From contig UBJR01000007.1 in the NCBI GenBank assembly GCA_900465675.1, positions 310,001 through 374,000 on the forward strand: a stretch of DNA of 64,000 bases, given 5' to 3'. The position numbers were made by a program, and so were the translations under genes. Of the stretch, positions 18,413-28,006 are shown one piece after another (the first letter of the stretch is position 1; each line of letters begins with the position of its first letter). Origin of the DNA: Hyphomicrobiales bacterium (lineage in GTDB: Bacteria; Pseudomonadota; Alphaproteobacteria; Rhizobiales; Rhizobiaceae). The notes below the pieces were generated by a model. That model searched no databases. It was not told the origin of the DNA and saw nothing but the letters and a program-made list of their open reading frames with translations.

Positions 18413-18829
18413 GGCTGTCTCCTGGTCGTTTGAAAAGCGTTAGCGTCACCGCGACTCCCGGCGATCGGCCGACAGAGGCAGCAAGAAGCTCCCACGTTTG
18501 GAGCCGGTGAAAATGGTCTGGCGGTGGGTAAGCTGGCCAGGTTCAGGACGCGGCTCGGAACGGCATGCAAAGCGAACACAGGGGGCAAGACCAAAATGCT
18601 CACGCCTGATCCAAGCTCGTCTTACGGACCTCACGTTGAGAAGGGACCACTCCCATGAGCTGAACATAGACTGCCGAGTCCTGGGCTTATTGTAGGATAG
18701 CGTCGTGTTCATTCGCATCCAGCGATCGCACGATCGCACAATCCGCACTCGGTTGCGCTCGCGACACTGGGCATTGGCTTCGGCGATGAACGCGCTTCGC
18801 GTGTCACCTGGGCGAGTGGAGGTAGTGAT
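18413..18829. other. Gene-free divergent gap
   Basis: No convincing gene. It holds an ATCCTACAAT box (18689-18698, minus-strand reading) and a CGATCGCA direct repeat near 18721-18740. Short frames on both strands have no ribosome site and unlikely composition. Confidence 0.5.
18689..18698 (-). promoter_or_regulatory. ATCCTACAAT box between OsmC and hydrolase genes
   Basis: An exact ATCCTACAAT on the minus strand. It is 276 bases from the OsmC start in the usual orientation and 131 bases from the hydrolase start at 18830 in the opposite one, so the target gene is ambiguous. Confidence 0.45.
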
Positions 18830-19687
18830 ATGTCAAACGTGCTCCCCAATATTGGAGAGATTTCGAACCTTGAGATCGACGGTGTAAATGTGCGCTTAGC
18901 GGTCGGCGGAGCGGCTGACGGAATCCCAGTCGTTCTAACGAGCCCTTGGCCCGAAAGTATTTACGCCTTCAGAGATGTTCTGTCTGAGATTGGTGCCTTA
19001 GCACCTTACATCGCCATTGACCTTCCGGGCTTTGGGATGTCGCAAGGGCGCTCGGATTTGATGTCGCCGAGAGGTATGGCCCGATTTATCGTGAGGGCGG
19101 CTTGGAAGCTCGGGATTAAGAGAATGCATGGCGTGGGACCTGACGTGGGTTCCCTTGCAATGCTCTTCGCTGCAGCGGATCGGCCGGAGTTGTTCGAAAG
19201 CCTTGTGGTGGGCGGCGGAGCCGCAAGTGTCGAGTTGGCTGCCGACGGATTAGCTGATCTTATCTCCTCACCCCAGGGCAGTTTTTCAAATAAGGAGGGT
19301 GGCGACCTTGCGGTCGGTTTTGTCTCGCAGTTTTCTTCAAAGCCTGTTCCGCCATCCGTGATGGAGGACTATTGGCATTCGTCGGCGGCTGCGCGTTTTG
19401 ATCGCGCAGCCAACTACGTACGCGCCTATTCCGAAGAATTACCACTTCTCAAAAAAGTGCTGCCGAAAATAGAGGTGCCAGTTCTTTCACTAGCTGGCCG
19501 TCGCGACCAGCTAGTGCCGCCTTTTAACAGTCAACATTTAGTGACGCTCGTTCCTCGAAGCCGCCAGATACTGCTGGAGGGCGGTCATCTGATATGGGAA
19601 GACGCCGCAGTCGAATACGGATTTGAGATACGGAACTGGATAGGGGGCGCATACAGAGATGGAGGCTTCCGCACGGTCACTGTGTAG
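18830..19687 (+). CDS. Alpha/beta hydrolase with Asp at the nucleophile position
   Basis: A 285-residue protein. The elbow reads GVGPDVGS, putting Asp105 where most relatives have Ser. An Asp nucleophile is found in haloalkane dehalogenases and epoxide hydrolases. The rest of the triad may be GRRDQLVPP (acid) and LEGGHLIWED (His). GGAGG precedes the ATG. No signal peptide is seen. The enzyme may hydrolyse an epoxide or halide, or may be inactive as an esterase; sequence alone does not decide. Confidence 0.8.
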   Translation: MSNVLPNIGEISNLEIDGVNVRLAVGGAADGIPVVLTSPWPESIYAFRDVLSEIGALAPYIAIDLPGFGMSQGRSDLMSPRGMARFIVRAAWKLGIKRMHGVGPDVGSLAMLFAAADRPELFESLVVGGGAASVELAADGLADLISSPQGSFSNKEGGDLAVGFVSQFSSKPVPPSVMEDYWHSSAAARFDRAANYVRAYSEELPLLKKVLPKIEVPVLSLAGRRDQLVPPFNSQHLVTLVPRSRQILLEGGHLIWEDAAVEYGFEIRNWIGGAYRDGGFRTVTV

Positions 19688-19960
19688 CCGCGATGGACGG
19701 GAGCGCACACTTACGTATCAAGAACATGTTGCGTGTTCGAAGATAACACGATGCTGGCTGCAAGCTAGCCTTCGTGGCAATTACCTTCTTCATTCGCGCG
19801 AAGTCTAACAATCCCGTCTCAACAGGCTGGAACGGCCCCTGACGGTATTCTTGTCTGGAGGCTGTGGCGTCAGAGCGCGCCCGAAAAGACGTCCTTGATG
19901 CAAATAGCATCGGCCGCACGGCCTTTCATCGCCGAACGGCGGCAAGAAAGAGAAATACAG

Positions 19961-20566
19961 TCAACCGGCACCTAGATCGCCGCCAGCCGCCTTCAGGTCG
20001 TCAATTGTATCGACATCGAATGATGCTACATGTCCGATCTCAACGGAAACTATCGGAACTCCGCTCTTTGAGATAACTTCACGGGCCCCAACATCGCCGT
20101 CGATCGCCGAGAGATCCGAGAACAGCGACCTCGGCACGATGACCGGATTTCCAAACCTGCCAAATGCAGTCGCACGCACTATCGCGATACCCTCGTGCAA
20201 GGTGAAGGCTTCTATCATTGACGCCAGATGGGCTCTGGTAACAAGGGGCATGTCCGCTAGATGGATGAGCATGCCGTTGCAGTCCTCGGGGATCGCGCGC
20301 AACGCCGCCCGAACCGACGACGACATCCCGGACGCGTATTCGTCGTTGTGGACGACCGTAACGGAAAGTCCGGTGACCGCGTTCCGTATCTCGTGTGCCA
20401 TGTGTCCTGTCACGACGATCACGGGGCCTTCTCCGCGGTACACCGCTTCAGCCGTTGAGATACGCACCAACGGGACATTTCCGATTGTGGAAAGTAGCTT
20501 GTTGAAGCCAGACATTCGTGTTGCACGTCCAGCTGCTAGAATCACAATCGCTACTCTCGATAGCAT
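19961..20566 (-). CDS. mocA: MocA-like nucleotidyltransferase (molybdenum cofactor cytidylyltransferase family)
   Basis: A 201-residue protein with the NTP-binding start ILAAGRATRM (residues 9-18), then VVTGHMAHEI and MLIHLADMPLV with the metal-binding Asp. This is the MobA-like NTP-transferase fold. In MocA it attaches CMP to molybdopterin for xanthine-dehydrogenase-type hydroxylases. The window contains such a hydroxylase, an XdhC protein and MoaA, which supports the call. CTP versus GTP preference cannot be read directly. Confidence 0.75.
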   Translation of the reverse strand: MLSRVAIVILAAGRATRMSGFNKLLSTIGNVPLVRISTAEAVYRGEGPVIVVTGHMAHEIRNAVTGLSVTVVHNDEYASGMSSSVRAALRAIPEDCNGMLIHLADMPLVTRAHLASMIEAFTLHEGIAIVRATAFGRFGNPVIVPRSLFSDLSAIDGDVGAREVISKSGVPIVSVEIGHVASFDVDTIDDLKAAGGDLGAG

Positions 20567-20868
20567 CTCGAAATCGCCCCTTGTGTAACGCCACCATCAC
20601 TTACCGTTGGCAGCGATTGTTTTCTTGAAAATTCCGACCTCGTGTCGAGGCATCCTCATCGGAGAACCGAGTCGACGTACTCATGGTCTCGCGGACGATC
20701 GATAACGTCTACCGCTCGGTTTTCTGAACGATTCTTCGGCTTGGATCACGCTTTGGCCTGCCACCTATAACCAAAAGGTATGGTCTCGGCACACCCTGGT
20801 CCGAACAGATTCCAAGCCGCAGGAAAGGCAACATCTGCTCATCGAAATTCAAATCACGGAGAGCACCG
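20567..20868. other. Gene-free divergent gap before AraC gene
   Basis: No gene seen. The stretch CCTATAAC near 20765-20772 is about 97 bases before the AraC start; a similar CCTATAAC precedes the second AraC gene at 47694-47701. It may be a shared -10-like element. Confidence 0.35.
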
Positions 20869-21432
20869 ATGAACGCCAATGTCACCAACGCGGACCTCAA
20901 GATCATCGCAGCAGCATCGCTGGCAATCGTTTCGGAGATCGATTTGTCGACGGCCGTTCCTGCCGCCGCACGGGCTCCGATAGCACTTCCGGACCTTTCC
21001 TCCGAAATTGTTCAGCGGGACCTTCTTCTCCCGTGGCAACGTCGCAAGGTCCTCCAGTTCATCGAAGAGCACCTTACAGAGACGATCAAGGTCGAGGAGC
21101 TTGCCGCCCTGACAAAGCTCAGCAAGACCTATTTCTCGAGGGTCTTCAAGTCGGCGTTCAAGGAGAGCCCCTATAATTATGTCCTGCGCCGGCGTATGGA
21201 GATGGCAAAGGAACTCATCACCGAAACCGACGGTGCGCTCAGCGAGATCGCTCTCGACTGCGGGATGGCCGATCAGGCTCACCTTTGCAAGACGTTTCGC
21301 AAGGTCTTTGGCACGACGCCGAACCAATGGCGTCGTACTTCGCTGGTCGCCCACAATGCTTCTGGCGCATGGCCTACGTCGGCCGCCCGCATCGAAACGA
21401 ATACGATACCCTTCGGCTCTGCCGCAAACTAG
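20869..21432 (+). CDS. Short AraC-family transcriptional regulator (paralogue 1)
   Basis: A 187-residue protein. The C-terminal 105 residues are a double helix-turn-helix AraC domain (LPWQRRKVLQFIEEHL to TTPNQWRR), with DQAHLCKTFRKVFG in the second HTH. The N-terminal 55 residues are too short for a usual ligand-binding cupin, so its signal is unknown. GGAGAG precedes the ATG. It closely resembles the AraC gene at 47761. Both are candidates to bind the ATCCTACAAT boxes, but there is no direct evidence. Confidence 0.9.
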   Translation: MNANVTNADLKIIAAASLAIVSEIDLSTAVPAAARAPIALPDLSSEIVQRDLLLPWQRRKVLQFIEEHLTETIKVEELAALTKLSKTYFSRVFKSAFKESPYNYVLRRRMEMAKELITETDGALSEIALDCGMADQAHLCKTFRKVFGTTPNQWRRTSLVAHNASGAWPTSAARIETNTIPFGSAAN

Positions 21433-21491
21433 GGTGAAGGAGAGACTGACGATGGTCGCATCATCTCTCGAGTGTATTCTGAGTTAGCCGG

Positions 21492-22481
21492 TTATGCGAC
21501 CCATAGACAAGCGCCTCCGATCATTCCCGCGCCAGCCGCCGCAAGCAGCAATCGCTCACCACGAACAAATGGCTTGGCGGCGTTGGCGACGGAAAGGGAG
21601 AGGGCGATCGTCGCTGCGGACGAGTTGCCAAACATCTCGATTGTTCGTGAGGTCCGCGAAGGGTCGATGCCAAGATCGTTACAGACGGCATCAAAAATCC
21701 GGGTATTTGCTTGATGTGGAATGAAGCGATCGAGCTGCGATGCCGTCAGGCCAGCCCTCGTGAGCGCGACCCTCGAACAGTCTGTCATGACGGCAACTGC
21801 GCGCGAGAAGACCTCTTTTCCATCCTTCATCGACATGAGAACGTCACTGGCGTCGATCTCCCTCGTAAACGGCCGGCTGCTTCCGCCCGCCGGAATGGTG
21901 ATCAGGTCATAGCCGCTGCCATCGGACGCGAGTTCTACGGCCCTCAGTCCGGCCTCTGGTTCGTCGGTTGGGGAGAGCACCACAGCGCCAGCAGCGTCGG
22001 CGAAGAGGACAGCAGTGGCCCGTTCGCTTGGATTGATACGTCGAGACAGGATATTGGCAGCCACCACGAGGACCGAGCGACCATGCTGACGCACAAAGGC
22101 GTCAGCCAGGGCGAGCGCATACAGAAAGCCAGCGCACGCCCCGGCGAGATCGATCGCGCCCGATCGCGCGAGGCCCAGACGGTGAGCAAGTAGCGGGGCG
22201 GAGGGCGGAAGAAGATGATCAGGTGTCGAGGTCGCAAGGAGGGTAAGAGCAATATCACCCGGCGCAACACCTGAGTTGTCCAGTGCCATACGGCCAGCAT
22301 CTGCTGCCAAGCCGCTCAGAGTGTCTGCTTCGTTCGCCCAATAACGGCTCCGAATGCCTGTCCGGCGTTGAATCCACCCATTCTCAAGCCCCAAGGCGAC
22401 CTCGATCTCGGCATTCTGAACACAACGGCCGGGAACGGCATGCCCGAAACCCACCATGCGAGAGCCAGCGGCCGGTCCCAT
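21492..22481 (-). CDS. bioZ: BioZ, beta-ketoacyl-ACP synthase III-like enzyme of biotin synthesis
   Basis: A 329-residue KAS III-fold protein with Cys116 (DLAGACAGF), His256 (PHQANT) and Asn286 (FGNSSAA) as the triad. In rhizobia BioZ makes the pimeloyl-ACP precursor by condensing a short dicarboxylyl-CoA with malonyl-ACP, which bypasses BioC/BioH. Its position as last gene of the bio operon, overlapping the end of bioA by one base, identifies it rather than housekeeping FabH. Transcription is expected to follow BioR control from the bioB promoter. Confidence 0.9.
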   Translation of the reverse strand: MGPAAGSRMVGFGHAVPGRCVQNAEIEVALGLENGWIQRRTGIRSRYWANEADTLSGLAADAGRMALDNSGVAPGDIALTLLATSTPDHLLPPSAPLLAHRLGLARSGAIDLAGACAGFLYALALADAFVRQHGRSVLVVAANILSRRINPSERATAVLFADAAGAVVLSPTDEPEAGLRAVELASDGSGYDLITIPAGGSSRPFTREIDASDVLMSMKDGKEVFSRAVAVMTDCSRVALTRAGLTASQLDRFIPHQANTRIFDAVCNDLGIDPSRTSRTIEMFGNSSAATIALSLSVANAAKPFVRGERLLLAAAGAGMIGGACLWVA

Positions 22482-23746
22482 CAGGATCTCCCAAGAATGA
22501 TGGAAGCTACCTCGTCGATGGCGTCATAGGTGGTAGCGAGCTCGGATGGTGTGACACAGTAGGGTGGCATCATGTAGATTACGTTGCCAAGCGGCCGAAT
22601 GAGCAGACCACGCTCGCGAAACAGTTTGCGCATGCGTGGACCGACATCGGCAAGATAGCCACTGGCAGTCACGTTTAAGTCAAGCGCCGCAATCGTTCCC
22701 GCTTGTCGCACGGCCGAGAACCGCTCGTCGCCCTCGAAACGTTGCAAACTCGTGCGATGGTAAAGCTCCATCGTCTTTATGCGCGCCGCCACGTCCTCGT
22801 TCTTCCATACCTCGAGGTTCGCTACGCCAGCCGCGCAAGCGATAGGGTTTGCGGTGTAGGAACTGAAATGAAAGAATGTCTTTCGCCGATCCGTTGAAAG
22901 ATGGGCGTCGAATATCTCGGAAGTACAAAGCGTAGCCGCGAGCGGCAGAGCGCCGCCTGTCAGGCCTTTTGACGTGCAGAGTATATCCGGCAGGAGCCCT
23001 GCCTGTTCGCAGGCGAACATGGTTCCCGTCCGCCCCCATCCCGTCATCACCTCGTCGGTGATAACCAAGCACCCAGCCCGATCGGCGATCTGCCTTATAG
23101 CGGTGAGGACGTCCGGGGCGTAGGTCAGCATGCCTCCTGCGCCGAGAACGAGTGGCTCAAGGAGGATGGCGGCGACACGCCCCGTTCCGCAAGCAGTCTC
23201 AAAGGCGTCCAGCGTCTGCTTCTCGAGACCTTGCTTTGGAAAGGGGACGCGATCGACACCAAAGAGCAGTGGCGCGTATGCGGCATTGAATACGCCGCGT
23301 TCGCCTGCAGACATAGTGCCAATGGTGTCGCCGTGGTAGCCGTGCTCCATCACGACAATGCGGTCGCGCGTCTCTCCGATGTTGTGAAAGTATCCAAGCG
23401 CCATCTTCAAGGCGACCTCGACGGAGGTGGAACCGCTGTCGGAAAAGAACACGTGCTTCAAACCGGTCGGCGCGACCGCAAGCAGCCCTTCGGCGAGACA
23501 TTCAGCTGGCTCATGTGAATACTCCGCAAAGATTACCTGGTCGTACGTTTCCGTTGCCTCGCGGATTGCTCGCATAATCACTGGGTGTCGATGACCATGG
23601 GTTATCACCCACCAAGAAGAGATAGCATCGAGCACGCGGTTGCCGTCTTCATCGAAGAGATATGCTCCTTCCGTCGACACGATCCGCTTCATCGGAGGTT
23701 CCAGTGCATGCTGGGTAAATGGATGCCATACGATAGGATTTCTCAT
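22481..23746 (-). CDS. bioA: BioA, adenosylmethionine-8-amino-7-oxononanoate aminotransferase
   Basis: A 421-residue class III aminotransferase. It converts KAPA to DAPA with S-adenosylmethionine as amino donor. Visible motifs include the N-terminal [21 protein letters not shown], the PLP-contacting [13 protein letters not shown], and the Schiff-base Lys in TSKGLTGG. The ATG overlaps the stop region of bioD by four bases, so translation is coupled. The length is normal for the family. Confidence 0.95.
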   Translation of the reverse strand: MRNPIVWHPFTQHALEPPMKRIVSTEGAYLFDEDGNRVLDAISSWWVITHGHRHPVIMRAIREATETYDQVIFAEYSHEPAECLAEGLLAVAPTGLKHVFFSDSGSTSVEVALKMALGYFHNIGETRDRIVVMEHGYHGDTIGTMSAGERGVFNAAYAPLLFGVDRVPFPKQGLEKQTLDAFETACGTGRVAAILLEPLVLGAGGMLTYAPDVLTAIRQIADRAGCLVITDEVMTGWGRTGTMFACEQAGLLPDILCTSKGLTGGALPLAATLCTSEIFDAHLSTDRRKTFFHFSSYTANPIACAAGVANLEVWKNEDVAARIKTMELYHRTSLQRFEGDERFSAVRQAGTIAALDLNVTASGYLADVGPRMRKLFRERGLLIRPLGNVIYMMPPYCVTPSELATTYDAIDEVASIILGRS

Positions 23747-24381
23747 GAGCGGGCGTCCGCGAAAGTTTCGAGATCGAAATTCTCGTGGAAAGCCGCGCGC
23801 AAGGCCGCTGCCGTCAAGTTGGGTAGGATCGGCAATCGACCGAGAGACCTGACGCCACTAAGTTGGACGATGATCCTTTGGGTCTCGAGATTCATCTCTC
23901 CGATAAACGCTATGCCAAATATGGGTATTGCGCGATTTCGTAAGGCTTCGATAGACAGTAGAGTGTGGTTGATTGTGCCAAGCGTTGTCCTTGCGCACAG
24001 GATGACAGGTATCTTCCATTGGGCGAATGCATCGGCAAACAACAGTTGCTCGGAGAGCGGAACCATCAAGCCCCCGGCTCCTTCGATGACGAGAGGTCCA
24101 TTTACGGATGGCGGGTCAAGCGTTTCCGTAACAATTGATGTGCCGTCAATTCGGGCTGAGAGATGTGGCGAGACAGGCGTTGCAAGCCTGTAGGCCTCCG
24201 GCAAGATTCGCTCTGAAGGAACCCTTCCGAGTCGACGAACAATTTGTGTGTCCGTCTCCTCGTCGAGACCGGATTGCACGGGCTTCCAATAATAGCTCCC
24301 CAGGGCGCTGGTGAGGGCGGCCGAGAAGATGGTCTTGCCAACTCCCGTATCCGTGCCGCTGATAACAAAGCGAGTCGTCAT
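23743..24381 (-). CDS. bioD: BioD, dethiobiotin synthetase
   Basis: A 212-residue P-loop enzyme that forms the ureido ring of dethiobiotin from DAPA, CO2 and ATP. The signature GTDTGVGKT is at residues 9-17, the substrate segment WKPVQSG follows, and VIEGAGGLMVPL is conserved. Four-base overlaps with bioF and bioA show a tight operon. Confidence 0.95.
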   Translation of the reverse strand: MTTRFVISGTDTGVGKTIFSAALTSALGSYYWKPVQSGLDEETDTQIVRRLGRVPSERILPEAYRLATPVSPHLSARIDGTSIVTETLDPPSVNGPLVIEGAGGLMVPLSEQLLFADAFAQWKIPVILCARTTLGTINHTLLSIEALRNRAIPIFGIAFIGEMNLETQRIIVQLSGVRSLGRLPILPNLTAAALRAAFHENFDLETFADARS

Positions 24382-25523
24382 GACGCATTTCCCTGCAGTG
24401 TTGCCGATAGCCGTGTGAACATCGCTTCAATCTTCTCTTCGTCGACGTTCAGCGTGATGGAGATTCGTAGTCGCGCGGTTCCTTCGGGAACCGTGGGCGG
24501 GCGGACTGCGCGAACGTCAAAGCCTTCGGCTTGCATCTCACGGGCGATTGAGACCGCACGGCCGCTGTCACCGACTATGACGGGAAGTATCTGCGAGCCG
24601 CTCGGCTTTTTGGCCAGCCGAGATTGCATTTGGCACCCGGCATAGGCCGTGAGTCTCTCCAAGCGGGTCCGCCGGCTGCTCTCGTCAACGAGAATTTGAA
24701 GCGCCTCGCGCACCGCGGCGGCCATCAAAGGTGATGGTGCGGTAGAATAGATGAAGTTGCGTGCTCGATTGACCAGGTAGTCCACCATGATCTTCGGGCC
24801 ACCCAACAAGGCACCTGCTGCGCCTAGCGCCTTGCCACATGTATGCAGGGTGAGAATGTTGGTCTTCACGCCGAGTTCGGCGGCGAGCCCTCGACCGTCA
24901 GGTCCAAAGACGCCCGTAGCATGAGCTTCGTCAACGACAAGAAAGCCTTCATTGCGATGCGCGAGTTCCGCCAGTTCTCGCAAGGGCGCTTTATCGCCAT
25001 CCATCGAATAAAGACTTTCAACGCCGATCCATGGCACGCCTTTTCCGCCAAGTTCGCGCCAACTTCTTATTGCCCGCTCGAATGCACCGACCTCGTTATG
25101 AGGCACCGCGCTGGTGGTGGCCTTGCTTGCTCGAATGCCTTCACGTGCGCTCGCGTGGATCAGGTCATCATAGACAATCAGGTCGTCGCGCTGCGGAAGT
25201 GTCGAAAAAAGCGCAGCATTAGCCGCATAACCGTTGGCGAAGTAGATCACCTTCTCTGCGCCAAAGAACCGCGCCGCCTCCTCTTCAAGCATCTCGTGCT
25301 CGAGATGATTCCCCCGTAGCAGCCGTGAGCCGCCAGCGCCGACGGGCACGCCTCGATCGATTGCTGTGGTGATTGCTTGTTTTAGGCGGGCGGAATTTGC
25401 GAGCCCAAGATAGTCGTTCGAGGCGAAATCGATGCCTGATCCCATGGCAACGGACCGAAGGCGCGCCCTTCGCTGCAGGCCATTTAGCGTCTTCGCGAAG
25501 CGGGCCAGTGCCTCTGCACTCAT
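24378..25523 (-). CDS. bioF: BioF, 8-amino-7-oxononanoate synthase
   Basis: A 381-residue PLP enzyme that condenses pimeloyl-ACP (or CoA) with L-alanine. It shows the start [10 protein letters not shown], the cofactor region [11 protein letters not shown] and the PLP Lys in [11 protein letters not shown]. It overlaps bioB and bioD by four bases each. Confidence 0.95.
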   Translation of the reverse strand: MSAEALARFAKTLNGLQRRARLRSVAMGSGIDFASNDYLGLANSARLKQAITTAIDRGVPVGAGGSRLLRGNHLEHEMLEEEAARFFGAEKVIYFANGYAANAALFSTLPQRDDLIVYDDLIHASAREGIRASKATTSAVPHNEVGAFERAIRSWRELGGKGVPWIGVESLYSMDGDKAPLRELAELAHRNEGFLVVDEAHATGVFGPDGRGLAAELGVKTNILTLHTCGKALGAAGALLGGPKIMVDYLVNRARNFIYSTAPSPLMAAAVREALQILVDESSRRTRLERLTAYAGCQMQSRLAKKPSGSQILPVIVGDSGRAVSIAREMQAEGFDVRAVRPPTVPEGTARLRISITLNVDEEKIEAMFTRLSATLQGNAS

Positions 25524-26494
25524 GACCGGTACTCCGATGCCATCGGCTGCAGACCGAGTCGTCGAAACAGCATGGCATCTTTATCTTCCGCCGGATTGTC
25601 TGCCGTCAAAAGCGTTTCGCCAACGAAGATCGAGTTGGCCCCGGCGAAGAAACAGAGTGCCTGCATCTCATCGCTCATGTCGGTGCTTCCGGCTGACAAA
25701 CGGACATGGGCCTTTGGCATCAAGATACGAGCAAGGGCAATTGTGCGTACGAAATCGATCGGATCGACGGCGGCAGCGTTCGCAAGCTTCGATCCGGGGA
25801 TCGGGATCAGCATGTTAATTGGAACGCTCTCTGGCTGTTCCGGCAAGTTTGCCAGAGTTACCAGCATCGAAATCCGGTCGGCGACGGTTTCGCCCATCCC
25901 GAGAATGCCACCAGCACAGACCTTGATGCCAGCGCTACGGACATTTGAGAGGGTCTCCAACCGATCCTCGAAAGCGCGGGTGGTGATGATCTCCGGATAG
26001 AACCGTTCGGAGCTGTCGATGTTGTGGTTGTAGTAATCCAAGCCTGCAGCGGCGAGGCGCTGGGAGTGCTCTGGCGTGAGCATGCCAAGGGTCATACAGG
26101 TTTCCATGCCGAGGGCTCTGACTCCCTCGACCATTGCAACAAGTGTGTCCATGTCGCGGTCCTTCGGGCTACGCCATGCCGCGCCCATGCAATACCGCGT
26201 CGCTCCGCCATCGCGTGCCTGCCGCGCTTCCGCAAGGACCCGCTCGACTTCCATCAATTTAGAGGCCTTGAGCCCGGTAGGGTAGTGAGACGACTGACTG
26301 CAGTAGCCGCAGTCCTCGGCACAGCCTCCAGTCTTGATCGAGAGCAAGCGGCTCATTTGGACAGTGTTCGGATCGAAGGTTTCACGATGTATCTGCTGGG
26401 CGCGAAAGAGAAGGTCAATAAATGGCAGATTATAGATAATTGTAGCGTTTGCCTCAGTCGACACTGCGCTTGGACGCTCGTTCAGTTGCTTCAT
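25520..26494 (-). CDS. bioB: BioB, biotin synthase
   Basis: A 324-residue radical SAM enzyme that inserts sulfur into dethiobiotin. The 4Fe-4S motif is in [13 protein letters not shown] (CxxxCxxC). The start at 26494 (MKQLNERPS) has AAGGAA upstream, and the frame to 26530 is not needed. It is the first gene of the bioBFDAZ operon. One BioR box is in the upstream region and a second lies within its early codons. Confidence 0.95.
   Translation of the reverse strand: MKQLNERPSAVSTEANATIIYNLPFIDLLFRAQQIHRETFDPNTVQMSRLLSIKTGGCAEDCGYCSQSSHYPTGLKASKLMEVERVLAEARQARDGGATRYCMGAAWRSPKDRDMDTLVAMVEGVRALGMETCMTLGMLTPEHSQRLAAAGLDYYNHNIDSSERFYPEIITTRAFEDRLETLSNVRSAGIKVCAGGILGMGETVADRISMLVTLANLPEQPESVPINMLIPIPGSKLANAAAVDPIDFVRTIALARILMPKAHVRLSAGSTDMSDEMQALCFFAGANSIFVGETLLTADNPAEDKDAMLFRRLGLQPMASEYRS
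26430..26439. promoter_or_regulatory. BioR box inside the 5' end of bioB
   Basis: TTATAGATAA on the plus strand is the reverse complement of TTATCTATAA, the known BioR operator. It covers about codons 19-22 of bioB. Confidence 0.65.
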
Positions 26495-26533
26495 AGCTAA
26501 TTCCTTGCCCGCTTCAATAGATAGAATCACGTT

Positions 26534-26543
26534 TTATCTATAA
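26534..26543. promoter_or_regulatory. BioR box in the bioB promoter
   Basis: An exact TTATCTATAA, 40 bases upstream of the bioB start. The sequence agrees with the BioR operator described in Agrobacterium and Brucella, so it should repress bioBFDAZ when biotin is sufficient. Confidence 0.85.
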
Positions 26544-26680
26544 AATGGATCCGGCCGCAGCCACGCAACCAACCAGTTGGGGAATTTGGTGCGATGGCAA
26601 TCTATGCGGTAGGTTGTGGACGAGCGCTCTTGATCTACCGTGCGGAGGGTCTAGGCTTCGAAACCAAAAGCGCGGCTTGT

Positions 26681-27304
26681 TTAGCGCTGGATGGGAGCAA
26701 CTCGCTGCACGTGTCGTTCGAGAACTACGACAGCTTGGCTAACTTCGCCTTTTCGCAAGTGGTCGAGGATCGAATGGTGATCGAGGTCGATCCGTGGAGA
26801 CCAAGCTGAGCCGAAGGTTGCGAAAACGTACCGGGAACCGACCATTTGCAGGTCATCTATGGCCGCCAGCAGGCGCGGCATTTTGCAAGGCGCAAGCAAG
26901 AGGTGATGGAAACGTCGATTTGCCTCATCCCATGCTCTTGCGTTCGACGCCGTATCGCCAGCGATCATGGCCGCCATCGCTTCATCCAAAATGGCTGGCG
27001 TAAGGTTCGGCGCGGAACGTCGCAACGCTAGCCCCTCGAGAACCGAGCGCATGATCGCGACCTCTTCCACCGCTTCCTTGGAGAAACTGGCTACCCGAAC
27101 ACCGCGGCGACTCTCGCTGATAGCAAGCCCTTGAGCCTCCAGGCGACGAAATGCTTCTCGCACTGGGACGTGGCTTGTATCAAACTCCTCAGCGATATGG
27201 TCTTGCCTCAACTTGCTGCCCGGCTCCAGTTCACCTGCGATAATTCGCTCAGCAAGAACGCGGCTTATACGATTGGCAATGGTGTCTTCGGCTGCAGAGG
27301 TCAT
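26681..27304 (-). CDS. bioR: BioR, GntR-family repressor of biotin genes
   Basis: A 207-residue protein. An N-terminal GntR winged helix (ERIIAGELEPGSKLRQDHIAEEF... VPVREAFRRL) is followed by an FCD-type helical domain with metal-ligand-like His residues (RRFHHLLL, DLDHHSILDHL). It lies directly upstream of bioB on the same strand, with BioR boxes in between. In rhizobia BioR replaces the bifunctional BirA as regulator. No clear box precedes bioR itself, so autoregulation is not evident. Confidence 0.9.
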   Translation of the reverse strand: MTSAAEDTIANRISRVLAERIIAGELEPGSKLRQDHIAEEFDTSHVPVREAFRRLEAQGLAISESRRGVRVASFSKEAVEEVAIMRSVLEGLALRRSAPNLTPAILDEAMAAMIAGDTASNARAWDEANRRFHHLLLAPCKMPRLLAAIDDLQMVGSRYVFATFGSAWSPRIDLDHHSILDHLRKGEVSQAVVVLERHVQRVAPIQR

Positions 27305-27517
27305 CGCCAGTAAATAGAAGCTGACGAACCGACTGTCGAGCGGGCGCGTAGGACTAATCGTCGGTTACAGTAGGTTGACCGCTATTCCCGCTTGAGGAAA
27401 CGATATCATCGCGCGTCGCATCTCCAAGTGGTGTCGACATTAGACAGGCCACGTGGTTTCGTGGATTCCGACGGCTTTACGATCCACCGGCTCACCGGGC
27501 TCGATAGGCAAAATAGG

Positions 27518-27916
27518 TCAGACCTCTTCGATACACCTGATCAAATCGTCGGCGAGAACCGGCTTCTGGAGGAGTTCTCTTGCCCCGCCAGCTATCGCCC
27601 GCCTTCTAATGACCTCGTCCTTGAGTGCGGTCATCATGATGATCGGCATGTGCGGCCAACGCCGTTTGACGATGTCCAAAAGTTCGAGCCCAGTCATCTC
27701 CGGCATGTTGATGTCGGTCAAAAGCAGTGCGACGAGGTCGATGCTATCATAGGCGAGAAACGCACGCCCCGAGCTGAAGGGGAGGGCGTCGTAGCCCATG
27801 GACTCGAGAAATCCAGATGTTGCCTCGAGAAGCGCTTCATCGTCGTCAACGATGGCTACTGATTTCTTGTCGCCAGACACTTGATGTTCCTTTTCCCGAC
27901 CTACGGGCTTGAACAT
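27518..27916 (-). CDS. Single-domain response regulator
   Basis: A 132-residue CheY/FixJ-type receiver with the acidic pocket VDDDE, phospho-acceptor Asp68 in LLTDINMPEMTG, MMTA and the conserved Lys in LLQKP. There is no output domain. The start may be 27916 or an internal GTG (VSGDKKS). It is downstream of the FixJ-like gene on the same strand and may relay or buffer phosphate from one of the kinases here; that is inference. Confidence 0.85.
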   Translation of the reverse strand: MFKPVGREKEHQVSGDKKSVAIVDDDEALLEATSGFLESMGYDALPFSSGRAFLAYDSIDLVALLLTDINMPEMTGLELLDIVKRRWPHMPIIMMTALKDEVIRRRAIAGGARELLQKPVLADDLIRCIEEV

Positions 27917-27953
27917 CTAGTTAGATTGAATGACCGCGATTTGTAATAATACG

Positions 27954-27963
27954 ATTGTATGAG
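27954..27963 (-). promoter_or_regulatory. Weak ATCCTACAAT-type box
   Basis: Reads CTCATACAAT on the minus strand (8 of 10 matches), 37 bases before the receiver gene at 27916. It may simply be a -10 element. Confidence 0.25.
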
Positions 27964-27964
27964 T

Positions 27965-27999
27965 ATCCCGCCGTCCGTGCTCGAGGCACGCGACGGGAT
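27965..27999 (-). terminator. Interrupted hairpin after FixJ-like gene
   Basis: ATCCCG (27965-27970) pairs with CGGGAT (27994-27999), and an inner CGTGC pairs with GCACG. It lies just past the stop of the gene that ends at 28007 and probably attenuates or ends that transcript. Confidence 0.45.
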
Positions 28000-28006
28000 G
28001 TCGATT

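Noticed and set aside
22283..22678. Plus-strand frames across the bio operon
   Set aside because: Antisense shadows of bioZ and bioA, which are clearly real.
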